Position numbers and translations under genes: made by a program. DNA of 60,274 nt from Gilvimarinus agarilyticus (lineage in GTDB: Bacteria; Pseudomonadota; Gammaproteobacteria; Pseudomonadales; Cellvibrionaceae): contig NZ_JXCJ01000001.1 of the NCBI RefSeq assembly GCF_000832015.1, positions 3,991,821 to 4,052,094 on the forward strand, written 5' to 3'. The first letter of the stretch is position 1. Each line of letters begins with the position of its first letter. The notes beneath the pieces are model-generated. The model saw only the letters and a program-made list of their open reading frames with translations. It made no database searches and had not been told where the DNA came from. This document shows positions 1 through 7,304 of this stretch, one piece after another.

Positions 1-871
1 CCGCCGCGAGATTCGCCTGGCGCATGAGCTGTTGGTTGGCGTTAGGGGGTGATGTAGGCTTTTGGCTATCCGGTTCAGCTGCGCTCAGTGCCTGGCGCAA
101 CCGCGAATCGCCAAGCGCGTTGGCCGCAGCCGCCGAAAAGCTCTCGCGCATGGCCGATAGCAGCGTTATATCGGGGTTTAACTGAGTGGCCGCCGAGCCT
201 TCAGTTTCAAAACTTAACAGTGGCGCCGAGCCAGGCGAGCTGTATAACTGCCAGCGAACTTTTATCCAGGCATTGGCCATTGTAAAGCGCGCCAACATCG
301 ACGGGGGCATCTCGGCTGCCGGTAGTGACGAGGCGCCCTGGCTGAAACAGCCAGCAAGATCGAGATCGACAACTTCTCCGCTTAAATACCTTGCTTCAGC
401 GCCGTCAAGCGCTGGGCCGCCAAAATGTCCGGCGCGGTATAACTCTGTGTGCCCCAACCGACGCACGGCCCGAAACGCATCAACCTGAAGTTGCTCGGGG
501 GTGCGCACCAAGGTAGGCAGAGCTTGACGTAACTCTTCAAACCGCAGCGAAGTCGGTGAAACACAATCGCCGCCATAATAAAAACGTGCAGTGGGCTCAG
601 TCGCCGCAAAAACGGTATCGCTATAGCCAAACGGCAACATAACCAACGGGTAGAGTGCGCCGCTTAACAAACCCGGCGTCGTAAACTCAATAATTTTTGG
701 CGCCGGCATAGTGCCGATATCCAGTGACTGCAGTACCGCATTTTGATCGGTGGGCTGATCGGAGTAGTGAATGCGGCCGTTACTGTCCGTCCAGCTATAC
801 ACCTGTGCCTGTACCGCACCAACAACAAGTACCGCAGACATCACAACAGCTAAACCTAACCAAAGGCGCAT
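1..871 (-). CDS. DUF4124 domain protein, C-terminal end outside window
   Basis: The reading frame is open from an ATG at 871 down to the left edge, so 290 codons are visible and the C-terminus is missing. It starts with a hydrophobic signal peptide (MRLWLGLAVVMSAVLVV, ending near VQAQ), so the product should be exported. Directly after it comes VYSWTDSNGRIHYSDQP, the hallmark of DUF4124, a short N-terminal beta-rich domain of periplasmic gammaproteobacterial proteins with no settled biochemical role. The rest, about residues 60 to 290, is Ala/Ser/Leu-rich and I do not recognise it. The start lies 10 bases after the stop of the PilZ gene, so the two are probably cotranscribed. Family assignment is secure; function is unknown. 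Confidence 0.85.
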   Translation of the reverse strand, partial: MRLWLGLAVVMSAVLVVGAVQAQVYSWTDSNGRIHYSDQPTDQNAVLQSLDIGTMPAPKIIEFTTPGLLSGALYPLVMLPFGYSDTVFAATEPTARFYYGGDCVSPTSLRFEELRQALPTLVRTPEQLQVDAFRAVRRLGHTELYRAGHFGGPALDGAEARYLSGEVVDLDLAGCFSQGASSLPAAEMPPSMLARFTMANAWIKVRWQLYSSPGSAPLLSFETEGSAATQLNPDITLLSAMRESFSAAAANALGDSRLRQALSAAEPDSQKPTSPPNANQQLMRQANLAA

Positions 872-881
872 GGCGGGCCTC

Positions 882-1145
882 TTAACTCTGGGTAACAAAC
901 CTAAGGCCAATACCGTCGGACTCGGCGCGCACCACTTCCATTTCGACAATCGGCGCATCTTCCATCAAGCCTTGTATTTGTCCGGTGACAATGGAGCCAA
1001 TCGGTGGTGCCTGCTCTGGGTCGAGCAGCACAAACACGCCGCCATCAGAGAGATCGCGGGTTTTCACTATCATCTCGCCCCACTCTGCGTGCACAATTTT
1101 AATCCTGCAGGCTATGGGGGTACGTAAATGCTGTCGCTTATCCAC
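882..1145 (-). CDS. Single-domain PilZ protein (putative c-di-GMP receptor)
   Basis: This 87-residue protein is a stand-alone PilZ domain. Both c-di-GMP-binding signatures are intact: RxxxR at R4 to R8 (RQHLR) and the D/N-x-S-x-x-G element as DLSDGG around residue 33. It should bind cyclic di-GMP in the cytoplasm and pass the signal to a partner; the partner is not evident here. The start is GTG at 1145, chosen because the RxxxR motif must sit at the N-terminus and a GGGAG ribosome site lies about 9 bases upstream. It follows parC by 23 bases and precedes the DUF4124 gene by 10 bases, suggesting one transcript. The only other c-di-GMP-related gene in the window is the degenerate HD-GYP gene at 7305-8687. 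Confidence 0.9.
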   Translation of the reverse strand: MDKRQHLRTPIACRIKIVHAEWGEMIVKTRDLSDGGVFVLLDPEQAPPIGSIVTGQIQGLMEDAPIVEMEVVRAESDGIGLRFVTQS

Positions 1146-1168
1146 TACCGAAGGCTCCCTGTTAGTTA

Positions 1169-3427
1169 TTATTTTTCGCTGACCGCCAACCGATCTACCT
1201 TTTGAAATCCTCGGGGTAATTTGTTGCCGCGGCGCCCGCGCTCCCCCCGGTAGTGCTCCAGATCTGACGGTTTTAAAGTAAGGTGACGTTTACCCGAGTA
1301 CACAGTCAAAGACTGCGCAGCCGATAGCGTCACAATTCCTAACGCAAACTCTTCGCGCGACTGCACGCGAGCTGCGGGAATATTAATAATTTTGTTACCT
1401 TTACCGCGCGCTAGCCGAGGCAGCTCAAGCGCCGGAAACAACAGTAGACGCCCCTCATTGCTAACCGCTGCCACCCAATCGTTTTCGGGGTCGTGCACAA
1501 CCGATGGCGCCAACACTTGAGCGCCTTTTGACAAGGTTAAGGCGTTTTTACCCGCGCGATTTTTGCTGTGTAAATCGCTAAGAGAAGCAATAAACCCATA
1601 ACCACCGTCGCTGGCCAACAGTATTGTCTGCTCATCGGCCCCCATCAACAGACCTTCAAAGGTAGCACCGTTGGGCGGATTTAAGCGCCCACTGATAGGT
1701 TCACCCTGCCCGCGCGCCGACGGCAACGTATGCGCGGCTATCGCGTAGCTGCGGCCAGTGGAGTCGAGCAGTATGGCCTGCTGGTTCGATTTGCCAAGCG
1801 CAACCAGCTTAAAGTGATCACCCGCTTTGTAGTTAAGTGCTTCTGGGTCTATGTCGTGGCCTTTGGCGGCGCGAATCCACCCTTTGTCCGAGACTACCAC
1901 CGTAACCGGATCGGCACTGACCAACTCCGCCTCGCTAAATGCCTGCGCCTCTTGCCGGGCTACGATGGGCGAGCGGCGGTCGTCACCAAAATCTTCAGCG
2001 ACTTGTTTTAACTCTTTGCGGATAAGCGTTTTCAAGCGCGTCGCCGAGCCTAAAATCTTCTCGAGTTCGGCGCGCTCTTTTTCAAGTTTCTCTTGCTCTT
2101 CGAGTATTTTCATTTCTTCCAGTCGTGCCAGCTGGCGCAACTTGGTTTCCAGAATATACTCGGCCTGCATCTCTACCAGATTAAAGCGCTCGATTAGCAC
2201 CGGCTTGGGGTGATCTTCCTCACGAATGATGCGAATCACTTCATCAACATTGAGGTACACAATCATCAAGGCGGCTAAGCGCAGCAAACGCTCTTCGACT
2301 TTTTGCAGACGATACTGCAGACGCCGGCGCACGGTCACAGTCCGGAAGCTTAACCACTCAGACAGTATTTTTTGTAAATTTTTAACCTGCGGTCGCCCGT
2401 CGATACCGATCATGTTCATATTGATACGGTAGGTCTTTTCAAGGTCAGTGGTCGCAAACAGATGCTGCATTAACTGCTCGCAATCAACCCGGTTCGAGCG
2501 CGGCGACACCACTAAGCGAGTAGGATTTTCGTGATCCGACTCATCGCGCAAGTCGGCCACCATAGGCAGTTTTTTAGCCTGCATTTGCGCGGCTATTTGC
2601 TCAAGCACTTTGGCACCGCTGACCTGGTGCGGCAACGCGGTGACAATCACATCGCCGGTTTCTTTTTCTCGCGTGTAGATCGCACGCATGCGCAAGCTAC
2701 CCCGGCCGGTGTGATAAATCGCTTTGATATCGTCCCGCGAGGTAATAATTTCTGCCTCTGTCGGCATATCAGGGCCTTGCACAAACTCGCACAACTCCGT
2801 GACATCGGCTTTAGGGTTATCCAGCAGATGAATAGCGGCACTGACGACTTCGCGTAAATTGTGCGGCGGGATATCCGTGGCCATGCCCACGGCGATACCC
2901 GTGGTGCCATTAAGTAACACGTTGGGAACCCGCGCCGGAAACACTTCGGGCTCGTCAATGGTGCCATCAAAGTTAGGCTGCCAGTCGACGGTGCCCTGCC
3001 CGAGCTCTTCGAGCAATACGTCGGCGTAACGCGCCAGTTTAGATTCGGTATAACGCATGGCGGCAAAGGATTTAGGATCGTCCGGCGCCCCCCAGTTGCC
3101 CTGGCCATCCACCAACGGGTAACGATAGGAGAACGGCTGCGCCATAATCACCATCGCCTCGTAGGCGGCCGAGTCACCGTGCGGGTGAAACTTACCAATC
3201 ACGTCGCCCACAGTACGGGCCGACTTTTTGTACTTAGCGGTGGACTTTAAGCCAAGCTCGCTCATGGCGTAAATAATGCGCCGCTGGACGGGTTTTAAGC
3301 CGTCGCCCACATGGGGCAAAGCCCGGTCGAGAATAACGTACATGGAGTAGTCGAGATAAGCTTTCTCGGCGTACTCTTTGAGGGAGATAAACTCTTCTGC
3401 CTCTGAAAATTGCGTGTGTTCAGACAT
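1169..3427 (-). CDS. parC: DNA topoisomerase IV subunit A
   Basis: ParC is the DNA-breaking and rejoining subunit of topoisomerase IV, which unlinks daughter chromosomes together with ParE. The 752-residue length equals that of E. coli ParC. The catalytic tyrosine is Y126 in AAMRYTES, preceded by the highly conserved stretch [13 protein letters not shown]. The quinolone-resistance-determining region reads [12 protein letters not shown], with Ser at 86 and Glu at 90, i.e. the residues found in quinolone-susceptible enzymes (E. coli S80 and E84). The C-terminal 250 residues hold the beta-pinwheel blades. An AGGA ribosome site lies 7 bases before the ATG. parE is not in the window. The gene lies 36 bases after the LEA2 lipoprotein gene and is probably expressed with it. 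Confidence 0.98.
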   Translation of the reverse strand: MSEHTQFSEAEEFISLKEYAEKAYLDYSMYVILDRALPHVGDGLKPVQRRIIYAMSELGLKSTAKYKKSARTVGDVIGKFHPHGDSAAYEAMVIMAQPFSYRYPLVDGQGNWGAPDDPKSFAAMRYTESKLARYADVLLEELGQGTVDWQPNFDGTIDEPEVFPARVPNVLLNGTTGIAVGMATDIPPHNLREVVSAAIHLLDNPKADVTELCEFVQGPDMPTEAEIITSRDDIKAIYHTGRGSLRMRAIYTREKETGDVIVTALPHQVSGAKVLEQIAAQMQAKKLPMVADLRDESDHENPTRLVVSPRSNRVDCEQLMQHLFATTDLEKTYRINMNMIGIDGRPQVKNLQKILSEWLSFRTVTVRRRLQYRLQKVEERLLRLAALMIVYLNVDEVIRIIREEDHPKPVLIERFNLVEMQAEYILETKLRQLARLEEMKILEEQEKLEKERAELEKILGSATRLKTLIRKELKQVAEDFGDDRRSPIVARQEAQAFSEAELVSADPVTVVVSDKGWIRAAKGHDIDPEALNYKAGDHFKLVALGKSNQQAILLDSTGRSYAIAAHTLPSARGQGEPISGRLNPPNGATFEGLLMGADEQTILLASDGGYGFIASLSDLHSKNRAGKNALTLSKGAQVLAPSVVHDPENDWVAAVSNEGRLLLFPALELPRLARGKGNKIINIPAARVQSREEFALGIVTLSAAQSLTVYSGKRHLTLKPSDLEHYRGERGRRGNKLPRGFQKVDRLAVSEK

Positions 3428-3463
3428 TGGTTATCCTGATTTTGCGCGTCTTAAAAGATCAGT

Positions 3464-3967
3464 TTAAGGCTGTGCAGACAGCGACTCAAAATTAACTTCG
3501 CCCGACTCTTTGATCCGAATCGACGGCGTGTAGCGACCGGTATCGAGTTTAGCCGCAAACTCATAATCGATAGGCTGGTTGGCCGGGCGGCGGCTCAGTG
3601 AGCGCGCCAGGCGAACCAGCTCGAGTATATTGGTGGTTAGCTCCAGCTCCAGCGGAGTCTCGCTGTATGCCTTAAGCACCGGCACCTTGGCGCTCACGCC
3701 ATTTAGCAAATCATAGCCCTGCAGCGCCATGCTGTAAGACATCCCGCTAATCATCAGATCATCGGGGTTGGGGTTGGTAATCCGTAAACGCAAGCCGATT
3801 CTCGGCGCCAGCTCACCCGACTCGGCGGGCAACATATGCAACCCGGTGACATTAACGGTGGGCTCGGTGAAGCCCGGCCGCAAGCTCGCACAACTAGCCA
3901 ACAAAACTACCATTGTGGCAACCGCCCAAAGGCGAACAGAACCCAGCAAACGGCCATTAACACACAT
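3464..3967 (-). CDS. LEA type 2 (WHy-like) lipoprotein
   Basis: A 167-residue lipoprotein precursor. The N-terminus is a basic, hydrophobic signal peptide ending in a lipobox LLASC with the lipidated Cys at residue 26. After it comes a single LEA2/WHy-type beta-sandwich domain; the typical core LRLRITNPNPDDLMISGMSY is clear. In bacteria such proteins are small envelope lipoproteins, some linked to stress; no specific reaction is known. I use the ATG at 3967, with AAGGAG 7 bases upstream, instead of an in-frame ATG 16 codons earlier that lacks a good site and would bury the signal peptide. It precedes parC by 36 bases and is divergent from the small gene at 4208; the CRP-like site at 4094-4109 lies between the two. 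Confidence 0.85.
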   Translation of the reverse strand: MCVNGRLLGSVRLWAVATMVVLLASCASLRPGFTEPTVNVTGLHMLPAESGELAPRIGLRLRITNPNPDDLMISGMSYSMALQGYDLLNGVSAKVPVLKAYSETPLELELTTNILELVRLARSLSRRPANQPIDYEFAAKLDTGRYTPSIRIKESGEVNFESLSAQP

Positions 3968-4093
3968 ACCAGCACTCCTTAATTCGATCCGGCCATCACG
4001 CCGGTGAAGGGGCATTATGATTCAATCGACGCGGGAATCAAGCAACTGAGCGAGCGGCAATACACGCCTCACTCCTGGCCACCCGGCCATTTT

Positions 4094-4109
4094 TGTGACG
4101 CGAGTCACA
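4094..4109. promoter_or_regulatory. CRP/Vfr-type operator
   Basis: The sequence TGTGACGCGAGTCACA is a perfect TGTGA-N6-TCACA palindrome, matching the consensus half-sites of CRP-family regulators. It lies in the 240-base intergenic region between the LEA2 lipoprotein (minus) and the gene at 4208 (plus). Its centre, 4101.5, is about 41.5 bases before the start site predicted from the -10 element at 4132-4137, the spacing of class II CRP-activated promoters. The motif is seen; binding is inferred. Confidence 0.6.
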
Positions 4110-4128
4110 TTAGGGGCGCCGCCGAGTG

Positions 4129-4137
4129 TGCTGTAAT
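4129..4137 (+). promoter_or_regulatory. Extended -10 promoter element for the gene at 4208
   Basis: TGCTGTAAT is an extended -10 (TG-n-TGTAAT). It places transcription start near 4142-4144, about 65 bases before the ATG at 4208. There is no convincing -35 hexamer at the right distance; the CRP-like palindrome occupies that place, as expected for an activator-dependent promoter. Confidence 0.45.
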
Positions 4138-4207
4138 CGACACTTTGATGAACCCGATTCCCAGAAGCGGGCTTTAGCACTGCTTTAGCACTACGCCGAG
4201 ATACGTT

Positions 4208-4549
4208 ATGCCGCACCCCAACACAGCCAATAATACGTTACTAGGCAGCCGTGAACTGCGTTTTCATAACCGGCAAGAATCGAGCTATCCCAACCTGATG
4301 CGCTTTTGTCTCGACTTTAAATTTAAAGTCTTACAACTACTTTTTAGTGCGCCTAACACTGAGGCGGCACCGGTTAAAGTGGTGGTGCTAACACGGGCAG
4401 ACTACAACGGTGACCCCAGCAGCGCCATCACCCCGGCATTTGCCGACCTAAACCAACTCGAGCGATATGTCACCGACAACCAAGTGGATATTTTGCACGA
4501 TTACCTGTTTGGCGTCGACGAACTTGCCGAGGCGAGCGAGGCCGGTTAG
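4208..4549 (+). CDS. Conserved-looking hypothetical protein, 113 aa
   Basis: I do not recognise this 113-residue protein. It has no signal peptide or membrane segment, and looks like a small soluble cytoplasmic protein. The central part (residues 27 to 65) alternates charged and hydrophobic residues, as in LMRFCLDFKFKVLQLLF, followed by VKVVVLTRADYNG; the C-terminal half is acidic and probably helical. Supporting that it is real: it fills the space between two minus-strand genes, it has GC3-rich codons like its neighbours, and a promoter-like element with a CRP-like site lies upstream. No strong ribosome site precedes the ATG. It converges on the DUF2750 gene with a 12-base gap and no terminator between them. 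Confidence 0.6.
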   Translation: MPHPNTANNTLLGSRELRFHNRQESSYPNLMRFCLDFKFKVLQLLFSAPNTEAAPVKVVVLTRADYNGDPSSAITPAFADLNQLERYVTDNQVDILHDYLFGVDELAEASEAG

Positions 4550-4561
4550 TAAACCGCCAGC

Positions 4562-4924
4562 TTAGCTAAGTTCTTGCTCAAACTCTGCCAGTAGATCCAG
4601 CGGCTCCCACTCCTCGCCTTCCATATCCTGGTTCCAGTTGATACCCACCAGAATGACGTCCTCATGCATGCCGGGGAGCCAATCCTCCAGTAACTCGGCG
4701 AGCGCAATGGGCAGCGGCTGGTAATCGTGCCACTCCTCGACGCAGTGTACAGCGGCCAGCTCGCGCGAAGACCACAGGGGCATAACGTCGGTGTCATCGC
4801 GTTTTTCCGAGTCGCACAGCGCCCACCCGTCCGGGCCTTCAAGCCCCCACACACAGCCGGTATTGATCCCTTCGACAATAAAGCGGTCTACGTTTTCTTC
4901 AAAATCGTCTGATAAAGGTTCCAT
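4562..4924 (-). CDS. DUF2750 domain protein
   Basis: A 120-residue acidic cytoplasmic protein covering a DUF2750 domain: WGLEGPDGWALC near residue 26, then DVMPLWSS, the conserved Cys/Trp segment HCVEEWHDYQPLPI and LEDWLPGMHEDVILVG. The family is small and of unknown function. The ATG at 4924 is the only sensible start. The gene starts 3 bases after the stop of the YgjP-like gene (4928) on the same strand, so the metallo-beta-lactamase-fold gene, the YgjP-like gene and this one form a tight three-gene operon. Nothing in the sequence tells its role. Confidence 0.8.
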   Translation of the reverse strand: MEPLSDDFEENVDRFIVEGINTGCVWGLEGPDGWALCDSEKRDDTDVMPLWSSRELAAVHCVEEWHDYQPLPIALAELLEDWLPGMHEDVILVGINWNQDMEGEEWEPLDLLAEFEQELS

Positions 4925-4927
4925 GGT

Positions 4928-5650
4928 TTACCTCTCGTAGGGCGGTAAGATCAAGCGGTGCCCTTGCTCGCGCAGCCAAAGGCGCTGACGCTGATAGTCC
5001 GGGCAGATGGCCTGTACCTGCTGCCAAAATGCACGACTGTGGTTATGGTGACGCAGGTGGCTAACTTCGTGGGCTACAAGATAATCCACCACAGCCACAG
5101 GAGCCAGCACTATTTGCCAGTTGTACTGAATGTAACCCTCGGACGTGCAGTGGCCCCACTTAGAACGCGTAGCGCGAATATTAACCCCGCGACACCGGAG
5201 CCCCGTGGCACGACACAGCTGCTGTGTTTTAGCCTCGAGCAGGCCTAAAGCCTCGTGCCTATACCACTGGAGTACGCTCTGGTAGGCTTGCTCTGCGGCG
5301 CTTTTGCGACTGCGTGATGACAGCCAAATATGCAGTGTATCGGCGTCTCGCTCACAGGCCGCTCGGGTACCGTTCGCAACGGACAGCGTGAGCTCCCCAT
5401 CCAGATAAGGTAACCGCTCGCCTGACTGATATTGATAGCGTGGCCGCAACGCAATGCGCTCTTGCTGCTGTGCCAGCTTGGCGCTTACCCACTGACGCCT
5501 AGCCTTCAACAAGGCCAGCAAATCGCGCCGGGCAATACCTTTAGGGGCCAGCACGCGCACCTCCCCCTCACGCACCTCAATGCTAACGGTGCGCCGGCGG
5601 GCGCTGAATTGATATGTCACAGGCCAGGGCAACGACGCCGAATCAACCAA
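4928..5650 (-). CDS. YgjP-like (DUF45/SprT-type) zinc metallopeptidase
   Basis: The protein carries the zincin motif HEVSHLRHHNHSRAFW, i.e. HExxH followed by a third His, near its C-terminus, and the family opening VTYQFSARRRTVSIEV at its N-terminus. This is the YgjP-like family (DUF45, M48-related), predicted metal-dependent hydrolases with little biochemical work. No ATG lies near the domain start. I choose TTG at 5650, giving 240 residues, because it overlaps the stop codon of the upstream gene by 8 bases and so fits translational coupling; GTG at 5620 is an alternative that would still keep the domain. A longer in-frame extension to 5845 runs inside the upstream gene and is unlikely. Same operon as 5643-6293 and DUF2750. 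Confidence 0.82.
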   Translation of the reverse strand: MVDSASLPWPVTYQFSARRRTVSIEVREGEVRVLAPKGIARRDLLALLKARRQWVSAKLAQQQERIALRPRYQYQSGERLPYLDGELTLSVANGTRAACERDADTLHIWLSSRSRKSAAEQAYQSVLQWYRHEALGLLEAKTQQLCRATGLRCRGVNIRATRSKWGHCTSEGYIQYNWQIVLAPVAVVDYLVAHEVSHLRHHNHSRAFWQQVQAICPDYQRQRLWLREQGHRLILPPYER

Positions 5651-6293
5651 AATTTTTGTCTGCCACAAAGGGGTTGTGGGCTCGCTCGTGGGCAAAAGTC
5701 GACATAGGCCCGTGGCCCGGCACAAAGCGAATATCGTCTCCCAACGGCCATAGCTTTTCCGTGATCGATTGCAACAGAGCCTTGTGATCCCCTCGCGGAA
5801 AATCTGTACGCCCAATAGAGCCGTGAAACAAAACGTCACCAACAAACGCCAAGCGCGCCTGTTTATCCACCAGCACTATATGCCCCGGCGTGTGCCCCGG
5901 GCAATGCAATACCTCCAGCGAGCACTCGCCGAGCCTAATAACCTCGTTGTCGGCGACAAAGCGGGTGGGCCGCACCTGCGGCGTTAAGAGTGCAAACCCC
6001 ATCATCTGTGCTTGCATCGCGAGCTGCTCGAGCCAAAAAGTATCATCAATGTGAGGCCCAATAATCGGCACCTGATACTTATGGGCGAGCAGCTCTGCCG
6101 CCCCAACATGATCTAAATGACCGTGCGTAAGCAAAATCTTGGTCAGTGTGACACCCGCCTGAGCAAGCGCCTCGCGAATACGTTCGGGATCACCGCCGGG
6201 GTCCACTAACGCGGCTTCGCGGCTCTGCTCACACCAAATAAGCGAGCAATTTTGCTGATAATGGGTCACCGGGATAATTTGAAACTGAAGCAC
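5643..6293 (-). CDS. Metallo-beta-lactamase-fold hydrolase, YcbL/GloB type
   Basis: A 216-residue MBL-fold protein. The metal motif THGHLDH is near residue 56, the second ligand region is HCPGHTPGH near 130, the bridging Asp is in VGDVLFHGSIGRTDFPRG, and the last His is in VPGHGPMS. The sequence resembles YcbL of enterobacteria, a type II glyoxalase-like enzyme (hydrolysis of S-lactoylglutathione), more than true GloB; the substrate is not certain. The start is GTG at 6293 with CGAGG 6 bases upstream. It heads a minus-strand operon with the YgjP-like and DUF2750 genes and is divergent from psd. Confidence 0.9.
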   Translation of the reverse strand: MLQFQIIPVTHYQQNCSLIWCEQSREAALVDPGGDPERIREALAQAGVTLTKILLTHGHLDHVGAAELLAHKYQVPIIGPHIDDTFWLEQLAMQAQMMGFALLTPQVRPTRFVADNEVIRLGECSLEVLHCPGHTPGHIVLVDKQARLAFVGDVLFHGSIGRTDFPRGDHKALLQSITEKLWPLGDDIRFVPGHGPMSTFAHERAHNPFVADKNFG

Positions 6294-6441
6294 TTAAACC
6301 TCGTTATCACAAGATACTAGGGGCGTTAAGCTGCGCAGTTTAGCAGCCAGATGAACACGGGAGAACGCCGCAGCCGCAAATCTCTGATAGCATACGCCTA
6401 CGCCGCTGGCGCCGTACCCGAGCCGAAAGGATAGCAACTCA

Positions 6442-7302
6442 ATGAACGACAAACTATTTACCAGCCTGCAGTATTTGGTCCCACAGCACGCGCTGTCGCG
6501 GTTAGCCGGTAAACTGGCAAACTGCCGTAACCAAACTGTGAAAAGTACGTTTATTAATTGGTTTATTAAACGCTATCACGTGGATATGTCTCAGGCTTTG
6601 GATGGAGACCCAGCCAGCTACGCCTGCTTTAACGACTTTTTTACCCGCGCATTAAAAGCCGACGCCCGCCCCATCGACGGCACCGGCAGCAGCGTTGTCT
6701 GCCCCGCGGATGGGGCTATTAGTCAGGTGGGCAGTATCGAAGAGGGGCGTATTTTCCAGGCCAAAGGGCAGCTCTACAGTGCCTGCGAATTGCTTGGTGG
6801 CGACGAGGCCTTAGCCGCCGAGTTTGCCGACGGCAGTTTTGCCACCGTTTACTTATCACCCAAAGATTATCACCGGGTGCATATGCCACTCACAGGACGG
6901 CTGCGACAAATGACCGTAATCCCCGGCGACTTATTCTCGGTGAATACGGCCACCGCCCGCGAAGTGCCCCGACTGTTTGCCCGCAACGAGCGCGCCGTGT
7001 GTATTTTTGATACCGAGGCAGGCCCTATGGCGGTTGTTCTGGTGGGCGCCATGATTGTCGCGGGCATAGAAACCGTGTGGGCCGGTGAGGTCGCCCCCTT
7101 TAAGCGCCGCGTTGTCACCACCCACTATGGGGCGGCACAAGCAGCGCCGATAACCTTAGAAAAAGGCGCCGAGATGGGCCGCTTTAAGCTGGGCTCCACA
7201 GCCATTGTGTTATTCGGGAAGGATAAGGTGCGCTGGGACGAAGCCTTTAAAGCCGAAAGCGCCACCCGTATGGGCGAGGCCATGGGGGAAACCGTCGGTT
7301 GA
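6442..7302 (+). CDS. psd: Phosphatidylserine decarboxylase proenzyme
   Basis: Psd makes phosphatidylethanolamine from phosphatidylserine at the inner membrane. The 286-residue length fits the family. The self-cleavage site is LGST at residues 250 to 253; cleavage before Ser252 creates the pyruvoyl group on the small alpha chain. [13 protein letters not shown] near residue 140 and the PADGAI segment near residue 90 are other family signatures. An AAAGGA ribosome site precedes the ATG. The gene is divergent from the MBL-fold gene, and its stop codon is only 2 bases from the stop of the HD-GYP gene on the other strand, leaving no room for a terminator between them. Confidence 0.97.
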   Translation: MNDKLFTSLQYLVPQHALSRLAGKLANCRNQTVKSTFINWFIKRYHVDMSQALDGDPASYACFNDFFTRALKADARPIDGTGSSVVCPADGAISQVGSIEEGRIFQAKGQLYSACELLGGDEALAAEFADGSFATVYLSPKDYHRVHMPLTGRLRQMTVIPGDLFSVNTATAREVPRLFARNERAVCIFDTEAGPMAVVLVGAMIVAGIETVWAGEVAPFKRRVVTTHYGAAQAAPITLEKGAEMGRFKLGSTAIVLFGKDKVRWDEAFKAESATRMGEAMGETVG

Positions 7303-7304
7303 GT

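Noticed and set aside
1137-1146. DnaA box-like TTATCCACT
   Set aside because: One mismatch, single, within the start of the PilZ gene; no cluster of boxes or AT-rich unwinding region nearby, so not an origin.
2531-2857. 108-codon plus-strand frame inside parC
   Set aside because: It lies wholly within a strongly conserved gene on the other strand and looks like no known protein.
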